Below are positions 1-7,161 of a DNA stretch of 16,833 nt, piece by piece; the first letter of the stretch is position 1; the number at the start of each line of letters is the position of its first letter. The stretch is from NCBI GenBank assembly GCA_030628905.1, contig DAOVQB010000091.1:1-16833 (forward strand), given 5' to 3'. The translations under genes and the position numbers were made by a program. The notes beneath the pieces are model-generated. The model saw nothing but the letters and a program-made list of their open reading frames with translations. It did not search any database and had not been told where the DNA came from. This DNA comes from DAOVQB01 sp023128935. Its GTDB lineage: Bacteria > Eisenbacteria > RBG-16-71-46 > CAIMUX01 > WJJG01.

Positions 1-2
1 CG

Positions 3-176
3 TGTCTGCGCCGGCTGCGCCACTATTTCGGGGAGCCGGTCTTCGAACTGGCTTGGTTTCACTTCCAGGATGGGATAGCATCTCAACTCGTCTTATCGCG
101 CGGGACAAGCTGGGCCGGGTTTCCGCGCGCTGAGTCGGGGCTGCGTCCATTGACCAGCGAAACGGCTTTGGGTTGA
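3..176 (+). CDS. C-terminal fragment of an unidentified protein
   Basis: An open frame enters from the left edge and ends at TGA 174-176. It gives about 57 residues. The first half (around RHYFGEPVFELAWFHFQD) has the aromatic and acidic mix of a real folded protein; the last 20 residues are less convincing. The other two plus frames also contain stops in this region. The gene ends 37 bases before tldD on the same strand, so it could be the upstream member of that operon. I do not recognise the family. Confidence is limited because only the tail is visible. Confidence 0.4.
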   Translation, partial: CLRRLRHYFGEPVFELAWFHFQDGIASQLVLSRGTSWAGFPRAESGLRPLTSETALG

Positions 177-213
177 CGAGCTACCGGCAGGAATAACGGT
201 CAAGGAGGCGACG

Positions 214-1647
214 ATGTTTGAGGGGCTCGAAGAACGGTTCCGGCGGGTTCTTCCAAAGGCGGACTTCTGTTCCTTGAGAGCAGTGGACGAGCGCAACGAG
301 ATCGTGCAGGTGCGGCAGAACGTCCTCCAACCCATCCAACTATTCCAGGATTGTGGAGCGATGATCACGGTGATGGATCGGGGCGGATACGGCTACGCCG
401 CCACGTCTGATCTGTCGATGGAGGGCTTGCAGCGGGCCACTGAGCGGGCCCTTTCCTGGGCGCATCTGGCGGCGGGTCAATGTGTGTTTGACTATACCAA
501 AGTGGCTATGCCCCATCCGAGGGGGAAGTATGAGTCCCCTGCGAAGACGGCGTGGGAATCGATTCCGATGACCGCAAAGATCGATATCGTCAAGCGCGAG
601 TGCGAGCGGTTGAAGACCGACGACCTGATCGCGGATTTCACTGCCGTCCTTTGGTACGCGAGGTCCGAGTCCTTCTATCTCACCAATGAAGGTGGAAGCG
701 TCCACCAGGTGATCCGACGGATCTATCCCAATCTGTCGGTCACCGCGAGCGAAGGCACCACCTCCCGCACGCGCACACTGGGAGCCGGGGCGCTCTGTCG
801 GCAGGGAGGGTTTGAGGTGTTGCAGGATGTGGGATTCATGGAGGAGGGGCCGCAGCTTGCGAGAGAGGCCTTGGAGCTGCTCTCGGCGCCCAATTGCCCA
901 GAGGGCAAGATGGATCTCCTGCTGGACCCATCCCAGCTTTATCTGCAGATTCACGAATCGATCGGCCATCCCCTGGAGCTGGACCGCATCCTAGGTGACG
1001 AGCGAAATTACGCGGGAACCAGCTTTGTTCAACCCGAGTACTTCGGGTCCTTCCGCTACGGGTCGGATCTTTTGAATATCACCTACGACCCAACGATTCC
1101 CGAGGAATTTGCTTCTTTCGGTTTTGACGATGACGGCCTTGAGGCTGAGAAGCTCTATCTAATTGAGAAGGGCGTTCTCAAGCGTGCCATGGGGGGGCTG
1201 ATCTCGCAGACGCGCGCCGGGATTCCCGGGGTTGCCAATGCGCGAGCCGACGGCTGGAGGCGCCCTCCGATCGATCGGATGGCAAACCTCAATCTGGAGC
1301 CGGGTGAATCCTCGCTCGATGAGATGATCAGATCCGTAGAGAAGGGCATCTACATGCGGTCGAACACCTCATGGTCGATTGACGATTCACGCAACAAGTT
1401 CCAGTTCGGGTGCGAATGGGGCAGGCTCATTGAGAACGGGAAGCTGACCCAGGTCGTTCACAGCCCGAACTACCGGGGCATCTCAGAGACTTTTTGGAAC
1501 AACCTGGTCATGGTGGGTAACCGCTCCGAGTTCGGTGTGCTAGGAACCCCCAACTGTGGAAAGGGTGAACCCAATCAGGTCATGAGGGTTGGACACGCAA
1601 CGCCGCCAGCCCTATTTCGGGATGTTGATGTCTTTGGGGGAGACTAA
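214..1647 (+). CDS. tldD: TldD-type metallopeptidase (TldD/PmbA family, M103)
   Basis: 477 residues, close to the usual TldD length. The zinc-peptidase motif HESIGH (HExxxH) lies at residues 247-252, followed by the conserved ERNYAGTSF region. A cysteine at residue 448, in TPNCGKGEP near the C-terminus, matches the position of the third zinc ligand known in E. coli TldD. In characterised bacteria TldD pairs with TldE to form a cytoplasmic protease that trims modified peptides such as microcin B17 and degrades unfolded peptides. The ATG at 214 is preceded by AAGGAGG (202-208) at five bases, a very strong ribosome site. tldE follows 63 bases downstream on the same strand, so the two are almost certainly co-transcribed. 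The catalytic subunit appears intact. Confidence 0.95.
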   Translation: MFEGLEERFRRVLPKADFCSLRAVDERNEIVQVRQNVLQPIQLFQDCGAMITVMDRGGYGYAATSDLSMEGLQRATERALSWAHLAAGQCVFDYTKVAMPHPRGKYESPAKTAWESIPMTAKIDIVKRECERLKTDDLIADFTAVLWYARSESFYLTNEGGSVHQVIRRIYPNLSVTASEGTTSRTRTLGAGALCRQGGFEVLQDVGFMEEGPQLAREALELLSAPNCPEGKMDLLLDPSQLYLQIHESIGHPLELDRILGDERNYAGTSFVQPEYFGSFRYGSDLLNITYDPTIPEEFASFGFDDDGLEAEKLYLIEKGVLKRAMGGLISQTRAGIPGVANARADGWRRPPIDRMANLNLEPGESSLDEMIRSVEKGIYMRSNTSWSIDDSRNKFQFGCEWGRLIENGKLTQVVHSPNYRGISETFWNNLVMVGNRSEFGVLGTPNCGKGEPNQVMRVGHATPPALFRDVDVFGGD

Positions 1648-1710
1648 GCATTTCTCGCCGGGCTTGCCCAAGGGAGTGAGAGCCTCAAGATAAGAAAGGG
1701 GTCGGAACCG

Positions 1711-3033
1711 ATGCAGGAGCAGTTCTACGCAATCACTGACTATGCTGTCTCGATCCTCCAGGGCGATGAGGTAATCAACCTGAGTTTCGAAGGAGAGGAA
1801 TCGGACTTCGTCCGGTTCAATCACAGCAGAATCAGACAGCCAGGGTCCGTATTCTCGATTGATCTGGGTATTGATCTAATCCGTGGACAGCGCCATGCCG
1901 AGGGGCATCTGGCTCTGGCCGGGGTCAGGGAGGAAGACCGCGAGCGAGTTCGGGCAGCAATTGAAGAACTCCGCGGCAGGTTGGACCATTTGCCTGAAGA
2001 CCCACACCTGCTCTATGCCACGGAGGTCCATTCCACCGAGCGGTTTGGAGAGTGTGACCTGCCGGACCGCGAAGTAGTCCTTGGCGAAATCCTGCGAGGA
2101 GGCCAGGAAAAGGATCTCGTTGGGATCTTTGCCCAGGGACCGATCTACCGTGGTTTCGCGAACAACCTGGGGCAGAAGAACTGGTTTGCAACCCGCAGCT
2201 TCCATCTGGACTGGTCTTTCTATCTGCGTGCGGATAAGGCCGTCAAGACCTCCTACGCGGGATCTAGATGGGATGCGGAGATCCTGCGCAAGAAAATGGA
2301 TGAAGCTGCCCAGCAACTCGAACTACTCAAGGTCGAACCCAAGACAATCAAGCCCGGTAAGGTCCGTGCTTACCTTTCACCATCCGCCGTGTGTGAGATC
2401 CTTGGGACGGTGGCTTGGATGGGATTTGGCTTGAAGGACCACAAGTCGAAGATCTCATCGCTCATAAAGATGACCGCGGGCGACGCCACGTTGCACCCCT
2501 CGTTCAATCTGGCCGAGAACACGGCTGAGGGTATTGCCCCCAACTTCGACAGCAAGGGTTTTATCAAGGATGATAAAGTAACGATAATCGAGAATGGCAA
2601 GTTCAAGGATTATCTGGTTTCCCCTCGATCTGCCAAGGAATATGGCGTGCCCACCAACGGCGCTCGTTCATTTGAGTATCCCGAGTCATGCGATCTGGCT
2701 GCCGGTGATCTTGCTTCCGACGCGGTGCTTGAGAAACTGGGCACCGGCGCTTATATAAACAATCTCTGGTATCTCAACTACTCCGACCGTCCGGCCTGCC
2801 GGCTGACGGGCATGACTCGCTTCGCCACTTTCTGGGTCGAGGATGGCAGGATCTCTGCTCCACTCAATGTGATGCGCTTTGATGAGTCTTTCTACCGGAT
2901 GTTCGGCGCCAACCTGATCGGTCTGACGCGGGAACGCGAGGTGCTTCTGGACAACAACACCTATGGCGGACGCCAAGCAGGCAGTGCCAGGCTACCAGGG
3001 GCTCTGATCGACGATTTCCCCTTCACATTGTGA
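1711..3033 (+). CDS. tldE: TldE/PmbA-type partner subunit
   Basis: 440 residues, homologous in layout to TldD but without an HExxxH motif, as expected for TldE/PmbA, the non-catalytic partner. Family landmarks include the middle stretch around DATLHPSFNLAENTAEGIAP and the C-terminal NTYGGRQAGSARLPGALIDDFPF. The ATG at 1711 follows AAAGGGG at a normal distance. In E. coli the TldD active site is completed by heterodimer formation with TldE, so this gene would be required for activity. No modified-peptide precursor or cyclase gene is visible beside the pair, so its substrate cannot be inferred from context. The name pmbA is a synonym. Confidence 0.93.
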   Translation: MQEQFYAITDYAVSILQGDEVINLSFEGEESDFVRFNHSRIRQPGSVFSIDLGIDLIRGQRHAEGHLALAGVREEDRERVRAAIEELRGRLDHLPEDPHLLYATEVHSTERFGECDLPDREVVLGEILRGGQEKDLVGIFAQGPIYRGFANNLGQKNWFATRSFHLDWSFYLRADKAVKTSYAGSRWDAEILRKKMDEAAQQLELLKVEPKTIKPGKVRAYLSPSAVCEILGTVAWMGFGLKDHKSKISSLIKMTAGDATLHPSFNLAENTAEGIAPNFDSKGFIKDDKVTIIENGKFKDYLVSPRSAKEYGVPTNGARSFEYPESCDLAAGDLASDAVLEKLGTGAYINNLWYLNYSDRPACRLTGMTRFATFWVEDGRISAPLNVMRFDESFYRMFGANLIGLTREREVLLDNNTYGGRQAGSARLPGALIDDFPFTL

Positions 3034-3285
3034 CATGACCCGAGGGGGGGGGGCACCAGCTCGACGCCGATCATCTTTATATGCCCTTTACAACCGCCTG
3101 CCGCCTACGGTATGCTTCGCCTATATCCCTCCATGGCGCTCAGTCTGCGTATCTCCCAATGATTCTGTCCAGGACGAGTGCTGGGCATCTCCTGTTAGCC
3201 GACGTCCCCCACGTTCGGGTGAGGTGGACCGACCGGCCCAGGGCGATCCCTACCCGCAATTGTGAATGCATCTGTGAGGGGCGAC
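3034..3285 (+). other. Intergenic region between tldE and the TPR activator, with a G10 run
   Basis: About 250 bases separate tldE from the next gene. A run of ten G residues lies at 3044-3053, just after the tldE stop. A 76-codon open frame starting at 3035 has no ribosome site and an arginine/proline-rich composition typical of chance frames, so I do not call it. I looked for a sigma-54 promoter (TGGC-N8-TTGC type) and saw none. No clear terminator hairpin is present. Confidence 0.5.
3276..3281 (+). promoter_or_regulatory. Ribosome binding site choosing ATG 3286
   Basis: GAGGGG sits four bases before ATG 3286. The upstream in-frame alternatives (GTG at 3262 and 3274) have no comparable purine-rich site, so translation most likely begins at 3286. 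Confidence 0.7.
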
Positions 3286-5943
3286 ATGGATCTCAAGAGG
3301 GAACGCGAATGGGCCGACTACCGGCCCCTTGTGGAGTGTTACTTATCGGCTGGCGAGTTCTCGATGGCGCGCACGATCGCAGGGCGCCTGGTCCACGCCT
3401 TGGAGAAAGGAGAGCTTGAGTGGCACGCGCATGACGAGATCGAGTGCCGCATATTCTGGGCCGAGGCCGTACTCCGGTCCCGTAGTCCGGACAGCCTTGG
3501 GACTGATACGGATGTGCCGGCTGCCCAGGGCTGCTGCGGAGCCCTACCAGATCAGTTGGAGTCCACCCAGGTGTGGCCAGACGAGTGTGCGCCTGCTGAG
3601 ACAGTGCCGGACGTAGCGGGTTGCATCTGCGCGCTCCCGGATGATGGATTGGGGTTCGTTGAGGTGCTTGTCGACGCGTTCAGGGCACCGCGCCTCTGTA
3701 ACGGTCTTCCGGTTCACCTGAGGCAGAGGATTGCGCTGCTGGATTGCCTGTTATGTGAACGCATGGAACGGCACTCAGCGGCAGTGGCGGGAGCCGAGTG
3801 TGCCGTCTCGACCTTATCCGCCGGCTGTGATCCCGCCGTCATGGCGCGGCTCCTTCTGGTCGCCGGGCATTCGGCGGCAAGCCTGGGGCGCGATAGAGCT
3901 GCAGAGGGCTATCTGAGAAAGGCCTTGGGTTCGGCGATCCAAGCGAGCTGCCCCCAACTTCACGCTGAAGTCCTGGCAGACCTCGGCCTGCACATGTCCC
4001 GATGCGGACAGCTCAAGGAAGCCGGGCCCCTCGTCTTGGCTGCCCTCGAGATACAGGTTAGGTGCGGTCAGCCCCACAGGGCCGCAGCAACCCGGTTGGA
4101 ACTTGCTCGACTCCGGCGACGGGAGGGGTTCCTCGCAGAGGCGCTCGAGCTCTATGATGAGACCATCCGAATCTCTCAGCTTCTGGATCTCGGATTGATC
4201 GTCCTGGAAGCACGCCTTGAGGCGGCGCTCTTGAGGACTCTGCGCTTTCAGCCCCACGAGGCCAGACAAGACCTGCTCATGAGCATTCGGCAGGCTCGCA
4301 GGCTGGGAGCAGCTGGTCCTCTCATCCGCGCTTACGGAAGTCTCGCAGTCACCCACGCCCGTGCACTGGATCCGGAGCGAGCCTACAGGGCGCTCTCGCT
4401 TGCCCGCCGGGTCCTTACTGCGGCCGAACCGGCTGTTGCGGTGCGCGCGGAACTTGCCATCCACACTGCCGAGGTTCATCTAGCCCTTGGCAACTTTACC
4501 GACGTTACCTGCCAGGCTAACGAGGCCCTGTCCCTTGCCGGGCAGCGCGATCTGCTGGGCATCCGGGCTGAGGGCTGGCTCCTATTGGGGAAGGTTGCTC
4601 TTGCTGAGCGCAAGCATGCGGAAGGCGCCAAGGTCTTGCGCAGAGCTATAGAGTGCTTTACAGCCATGCAGGACGCGTGTGGATTGGGACGCGCGGAAGT
4701 GGCACTCGGTCGAGCGTTGATCGCGTCGGCTCCCGGTTCGCAGGAACGGGCCAGCGGATGGCACATCCAGGCACGTGGCGCCAGGCGACTCCATAGGGCG
4801 GGGGTTGCCAGCGGCCTATCGGTGCCCTATCAGGGGAAAGACTCGCATGACGGCCCTACCGAAGGCCGTCGGCGAACGTATGCACAGCAGCGGACGGATG
4901 GACCCGCATGTTGGGCCCGCTATGGAATCATCACCCGCAACCGCGTGCTCCACACCGAACTGCTCCACGCCTCGCGCGTGGCTCCCACGGCGCTTCCGAT
5001 CCTGATCTACGGTGAGACCGGATCGGGAAAGGAACTGGCGGCCAAGGCGATCCATCGGATGAGCGCGCGGGAGGGACGCTTGATCGTCTTCAACGCCGGC
5101 ACCTGCAGAAACGAGCTGTTCGAATCCGAACTCTTCGGCCACCGCAAGGGCGCCTTCACGGGTGCCCACCGGGACCGGGAGGGACTGATCGCACAGGCGG
5201 AGGGAGGAACCCTCTTCCTCGATGAAATCGCTGACCTCAGCCCAACGGCTCAGGCCATCCTGCTGCGCTTCCTCGACAGCGGCGAGGCGCGTCCGGTGGG
5301 ATCGGACACCATACGAAAGATTCGAACCAGGATCGTCGCTGCCAGTCACCGCCAGCTCAACCGGATGGTTGCGGGTGGGCAGATGCGCAGGGATCTGTTC
5401 TTCCGGCTTGCAGGGGCGGAAGTTAATCTGCCACCGCTGCGCGCGCGGCGGGACGATATCCTCCTACTCATCCGCTACTTCACCCGACGAAGCGGGCTTC
5501 CACTGGGTAAGCTCGAGGCGGTGCTGTCCGCAGGATTCTCCGAGCGCCTCATTTCATATCCTTGGCCAGGGAACATTAGGCAGCTTTCCCATTGGGTGGA
5601 TCAACTGGCGGCGCTGGCCTCGGGCAACCTTCCTGAACCACAGATCATCCGCACGCTGGAGCGAACGATGGCGGCCGCGATGCGCTTGCATGATTCGGAT
5701 GGTCGCACTTGCGGGTCCTTCTTTCGCGCAACTGCATCCCCCAGCCGGGAGACGTTGATCAAGATGCTTGTGTCGCGCAAGGGGAACATCTCCAAGGTTG
5801 CGCAAGACTTGCACACGTACCGGACCCATGTGTACAGGTTGCTGCAGAAGAGAGGAATCGACATCAACTGCTATCGCTTGAACGACAATAAGGATAGTCT
5901 TACGACATGTAGCTCCAATCGGGACGCGGTTGGCGAGCCCTAA
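3286..5943 (+). CDS. TPR-containing sigma-54-dependent transcriptional activator
   Basis: 885 residues from ATG 3286. Roughly residues 150-500 are alpha-helical TPR-like repeats rich in Ala, Leu and Arg (for example LGNFTDVTCQANEALSLAG). A basic linker follows. The AAA+ domain has Walker A GETGSGKE at 576-583, the sigma-54 contact loop GAFTGA at 622-627, Walker B GGTLFLDE ending at 646-647, and a PWPGNIRQL region late in the domain. The C-terminus carries a Fis-type helix-turn-helix (around NISKVAQDLHTYRTHVYRLL). No receiver, GAF or PAS domain is present, so the TPR segment is the likely sensor or protein-partner module, possibly MalT-like in logic. All visible ATPase and sigma-contact motifs are intact, so it should drive open-complex formation by RNA polymerase-sigma54. 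Its targets are unknown; no -24/-12 promoter was seen by eye in the gaps. Confidence 0.9.
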   Translation: MDLKREREWADYRPLVECYLSAGEFSMARTIAGRLVHALEKGELEWHAHDEIECRIFWAEAVLRSRSPDSLGTDTDVPAAQGCCGALPDQLESTQVWPDECAPAETVPDVAGCICALPDDGLGFVEVLVDAFRAPRLCNGLPVHLRQRIALLDCLLCERMERHSAAVAGAECAVSTLSAGCDPAVMARLLLVAGHSAASLGRDRAAEGYLRKALGSAIQASCPQLHAEVLADLGLHMSRCGQLKEAGPLVLAALEIQVRCGQPHRAAATRLELARLRRREGFLAEALELYDETIRISQLLDLGLIVLEARLEAALLRTLRFQPHEARQDLLMSIRQARRLGAAGPLIRAYGSLAVTHARALDPERAYRALSLARRVLTAAEPAVAVRAELAIHTAEVHLALGNFTDVTCQANEALSLAGQRDLLGIRAEGWLLLGKVALAERKHAEGAKVLRRAIECFTAMQDACGLGRAEVALGRALIASAPGSQERASGWHIQARGARRLHRAGVASGLSVPYQGKDSHDGPTEGRRRTYAQQRTDGPACWARYGIITRNRVLHTELLHASRVAPTALPILIYGETGSGKELAAKAIHRMSAREGRLIVFNAGTCRNELFESELFGHRKGAFTGAHRDREGLIAQAEGGTLFLDEIADLSPTAQAILLRFLDSGEARPVGSDTIRKIRTRIVAASHRQLNRMVAGGQMRRDLFFRLAGAEVNLPPLRARRDDILLLIRYFTRRSGLPLGKLEAVLSAGFSERLISYPWPGNIRQLSHWVDQLAALASGNLPEPQIIRTLERTMAAAMRLHDSDGRTCGSFFRATASPSRETLIKMLVSRKGNISKVAQDLHTYRTHVYRLLQKRGIDINCYRLNDNKDSLTTCSSNRDAVGEP

Positions 5944-5979
5944 TCGGCTGAATCCGGGTCACCAAATCCGCAAGCCACT

Positions 5980-6843
5980 TCACACGCACAGTAGATAGCA
6001 GACAAAGGCTGGGGCGTTGTCTCCCTTGCGCGATATGCGGAACACCCCGTTGCCCTCTCCAGATGCCCTGTCGGTGCATTCCCAGTAGACAAGGCAATCA
6101 CGGAATCCGGCCTCCATGGCGATCTCCTGCACTTCTGGAATCTGCCACAAACGCCAATGGTAGGTGAAGGCCTTGTGCATGACGCTGCGATCTGGGAACT
6201 CGAAATGGATATAGTTGGTGACCTCATGAGTGATTGGGTTGAAGGCGGCCTGATCCCAGACATAGGTAAACTTGTCGTAGACTGTTTTTTCCTCACGCTC
6301 CTCCATCGTTTCGGGTCCGCCGTAGAGATCGAGATAGAGGATGCCGTCCTTCTTGAGTCCGCGCTTAATACTAGCGAAGTAGTCGCGCAGCTCAGTGCGG
6401 GTCCGAAAGACGAAGTATGAGAAATTGAAGGCGGCCACCGCATCCGCCTTGAACGCGACCGGTTCGCGTACGTCCTGCTGGATTAGGGTGATCCCCGCAG
6501 CCCGTTCGGCCAGTGGAGCGATGTGTGTTTGGATGCCCCACTCGAGGGTGTGCCTGTCCAGATCGATTCCGTAGGCGCGGTTTCTGGTATCTTGCCGCAC
6601 CCATTGCGCGCAGAGTGAAGCCGTGCCACAGAAGTCCTCCCGCAGGGCACGCGCCGGGCGTCCCCTGAGGCGCCGGAACGTGCGCGCGATGAACTGCGCG
6701 TCGACCTCGGGGTCCTGGACGGCTCGCTCGTAGTAGACCAACTTGTCGGCCAACTGGGCCTGGGTCTGCTTGCGAGCCTGGGCCTGGGTCTTCCTGGTCG
6801 TAGATGCGTTCTTGCCGGCTCTGCGGGGCTCCCGTGGTGCCAT
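5980..6843 (-). CDS. Class I SAM-dependent methyltransferase
   Basis: 287 residues. A basic, low-complexity N-terminal tail (residues 1-32, rich in Gln, Lys, Arg and Ala) precedes a Rossmann methyltransferase fold. Motif I is EDFCGTA at 69-75, in place of the usual DxGCGTG. The acidic end of strand beta-2 is GIDLD at 92-96, motif III is QQDV near 122-125, and the post-IV region is around AAFNFSYFVF. The start ATG has AGGAGG (minus strand, 6854 to 6849) five bases upstream. The gene converges on the TPR activator with a 36-base gap and diverges from the FapA-type gene. The C-terminal half (WDQAAFNPITHEVTNYIHFEF) is a beta-rich region typical of small-molecule methyltransferases, but I cannot name the substrate. 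Confidence 0.85.
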   Translation of the reverse strand: MAPREPRRAGKNASTTRKTQAQARKQTQAQLADKLVYYERAVQDPEVDAQFIARTFRRLRGRPARALREDFCGTASLCAQWVRQDTRNRAYGIDLDRHTLEWGIQTHIAPLAERAAGITLIQQDVREPVAFKADAVAAFNFSYFVFRTRTELRDYFASIKRGLKKDGILYLDLYGGPETMEEREEKTVYDKFTYVWDQAAFNPITHEVTNYIHFEFPDRSVMHKAFTYHWRLWQIPEVQEIAMEAGFRDCLVYWECTDRASGEGNGVFRISRKGDNAPAFVCYLLCV

Positions 6844-6915
6844 CCCATCCTCCTGGACTCCGGCTCTCCCTCTCTCGTCGTGCGTAACGCTAATAGACTG
6901 TAGATTGGAACGATA

Positions 6916-6975
6916 GATCCCCCCGCCCTGGGCGTCAAGTACACCGATCCCCCTGCCCCGGGCATCGAGTACCCC
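6916..6975. repeat. Two tandem 30-bp repeats with palindromic cores
   Basis: Unit 1 is 6916-6945 and unit 2 is 6946-6975. Both begin GATCCCCC and contain a GCCC-N-GGGC palindrome (6925-6933 and 6955-6963) followed by a (A/G)AGTAC element. The palindrome centres are 30 bp apart, about three helical turns. CAAGTAC in unit 1 (6936-6942) recurs inverted as GTACTTG at 7083-7089, beside another palindrome. An operator for a dimeric regulator is plausible; a simple tandem duplication is the alternative. Confidence 0.65.
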
Positions 6976-7151
6976 AACTTGCTCTCCGGCCGGTGTCTAT
7001 ATCCCAAATCCGAAGGATAGAAAGTTGCCCTGCCGATACAAAAGGCGGGTCGGAACGCCCGTGTGGGGTGTCCCAGGCTGGGGTACTTGGGGACTGCGCC
7101 GGGTGGATCTCACCGCAGGGCGACGGCTGCGGCTGCGTCCTGTGCGAGGGC

Positions 7152-7158
7152 GAGGAGG
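7152..7158 (+). promoter_or_regulatory. Ribosome binding site choosing ATG 7162
   Basis: GAGGAGG lies three bases before ATG 7162. The frame stays open back to a GTG at 7063, but those 33 codons are Ala/Arg/Gly-rich without family similarity, so 7162 is the preferred start. Confidence 0.7.
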
Positions 7159-7161
7159 CCA

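Larger units (their letters stand above)
6844..7161. promoter_or_regulatory. Divergent promoter region (methyltransferase / FapA-type gene)
   Basis: This 318-base gap must hold the promoters for the minus-strand methyltransferase and probably for the plus-strand FapA-type gene. I could not assign convincing -35/-10 boxes by eye. It contains two direct 30-bp repeats (6916-6975) with palindromic cores and a further palindrome CCCAGGCTGGG at 7072-7082, described separately. A GTG-started extension of the FapA frame from 7063 crosses part of it but looks non-coding. Confidence 0.5.

Noticed and set aside
340..969. 209-codon minus-strand open frame opposite tldD
   Set aside because: A shadow of a strongly supported gene; no ribosome site or family motif.
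3035..3265. 76-codon open frame between tldE and the TPR activator
   Set aside because: No ribosome site, it begins inside a G-rich slippery stretch, the composition is Arg/Pro/Ser-rich, and it shows no recognisable motif.
3034..3285. Sigma-54 (-24/-12) promoter before the activator gene
   Set aside because: GG and GC pairs near 3052-3068 are spaced two bases too far apart and lack the TTGC core.
3814..4479. 221-codon minus-strand open frame opposite the TPR region
   Set aside because: A shadow frame caused by the GC-rich codon pattern of the activator gene.
7063..7161. N-terminal extension of the FapA-type gene from a GTG
   Set aside because: The extension is Ala/Arg/Gly-rich and crosses the palindromic promoter region; ATG 7162 has a strong GAGGAGG.
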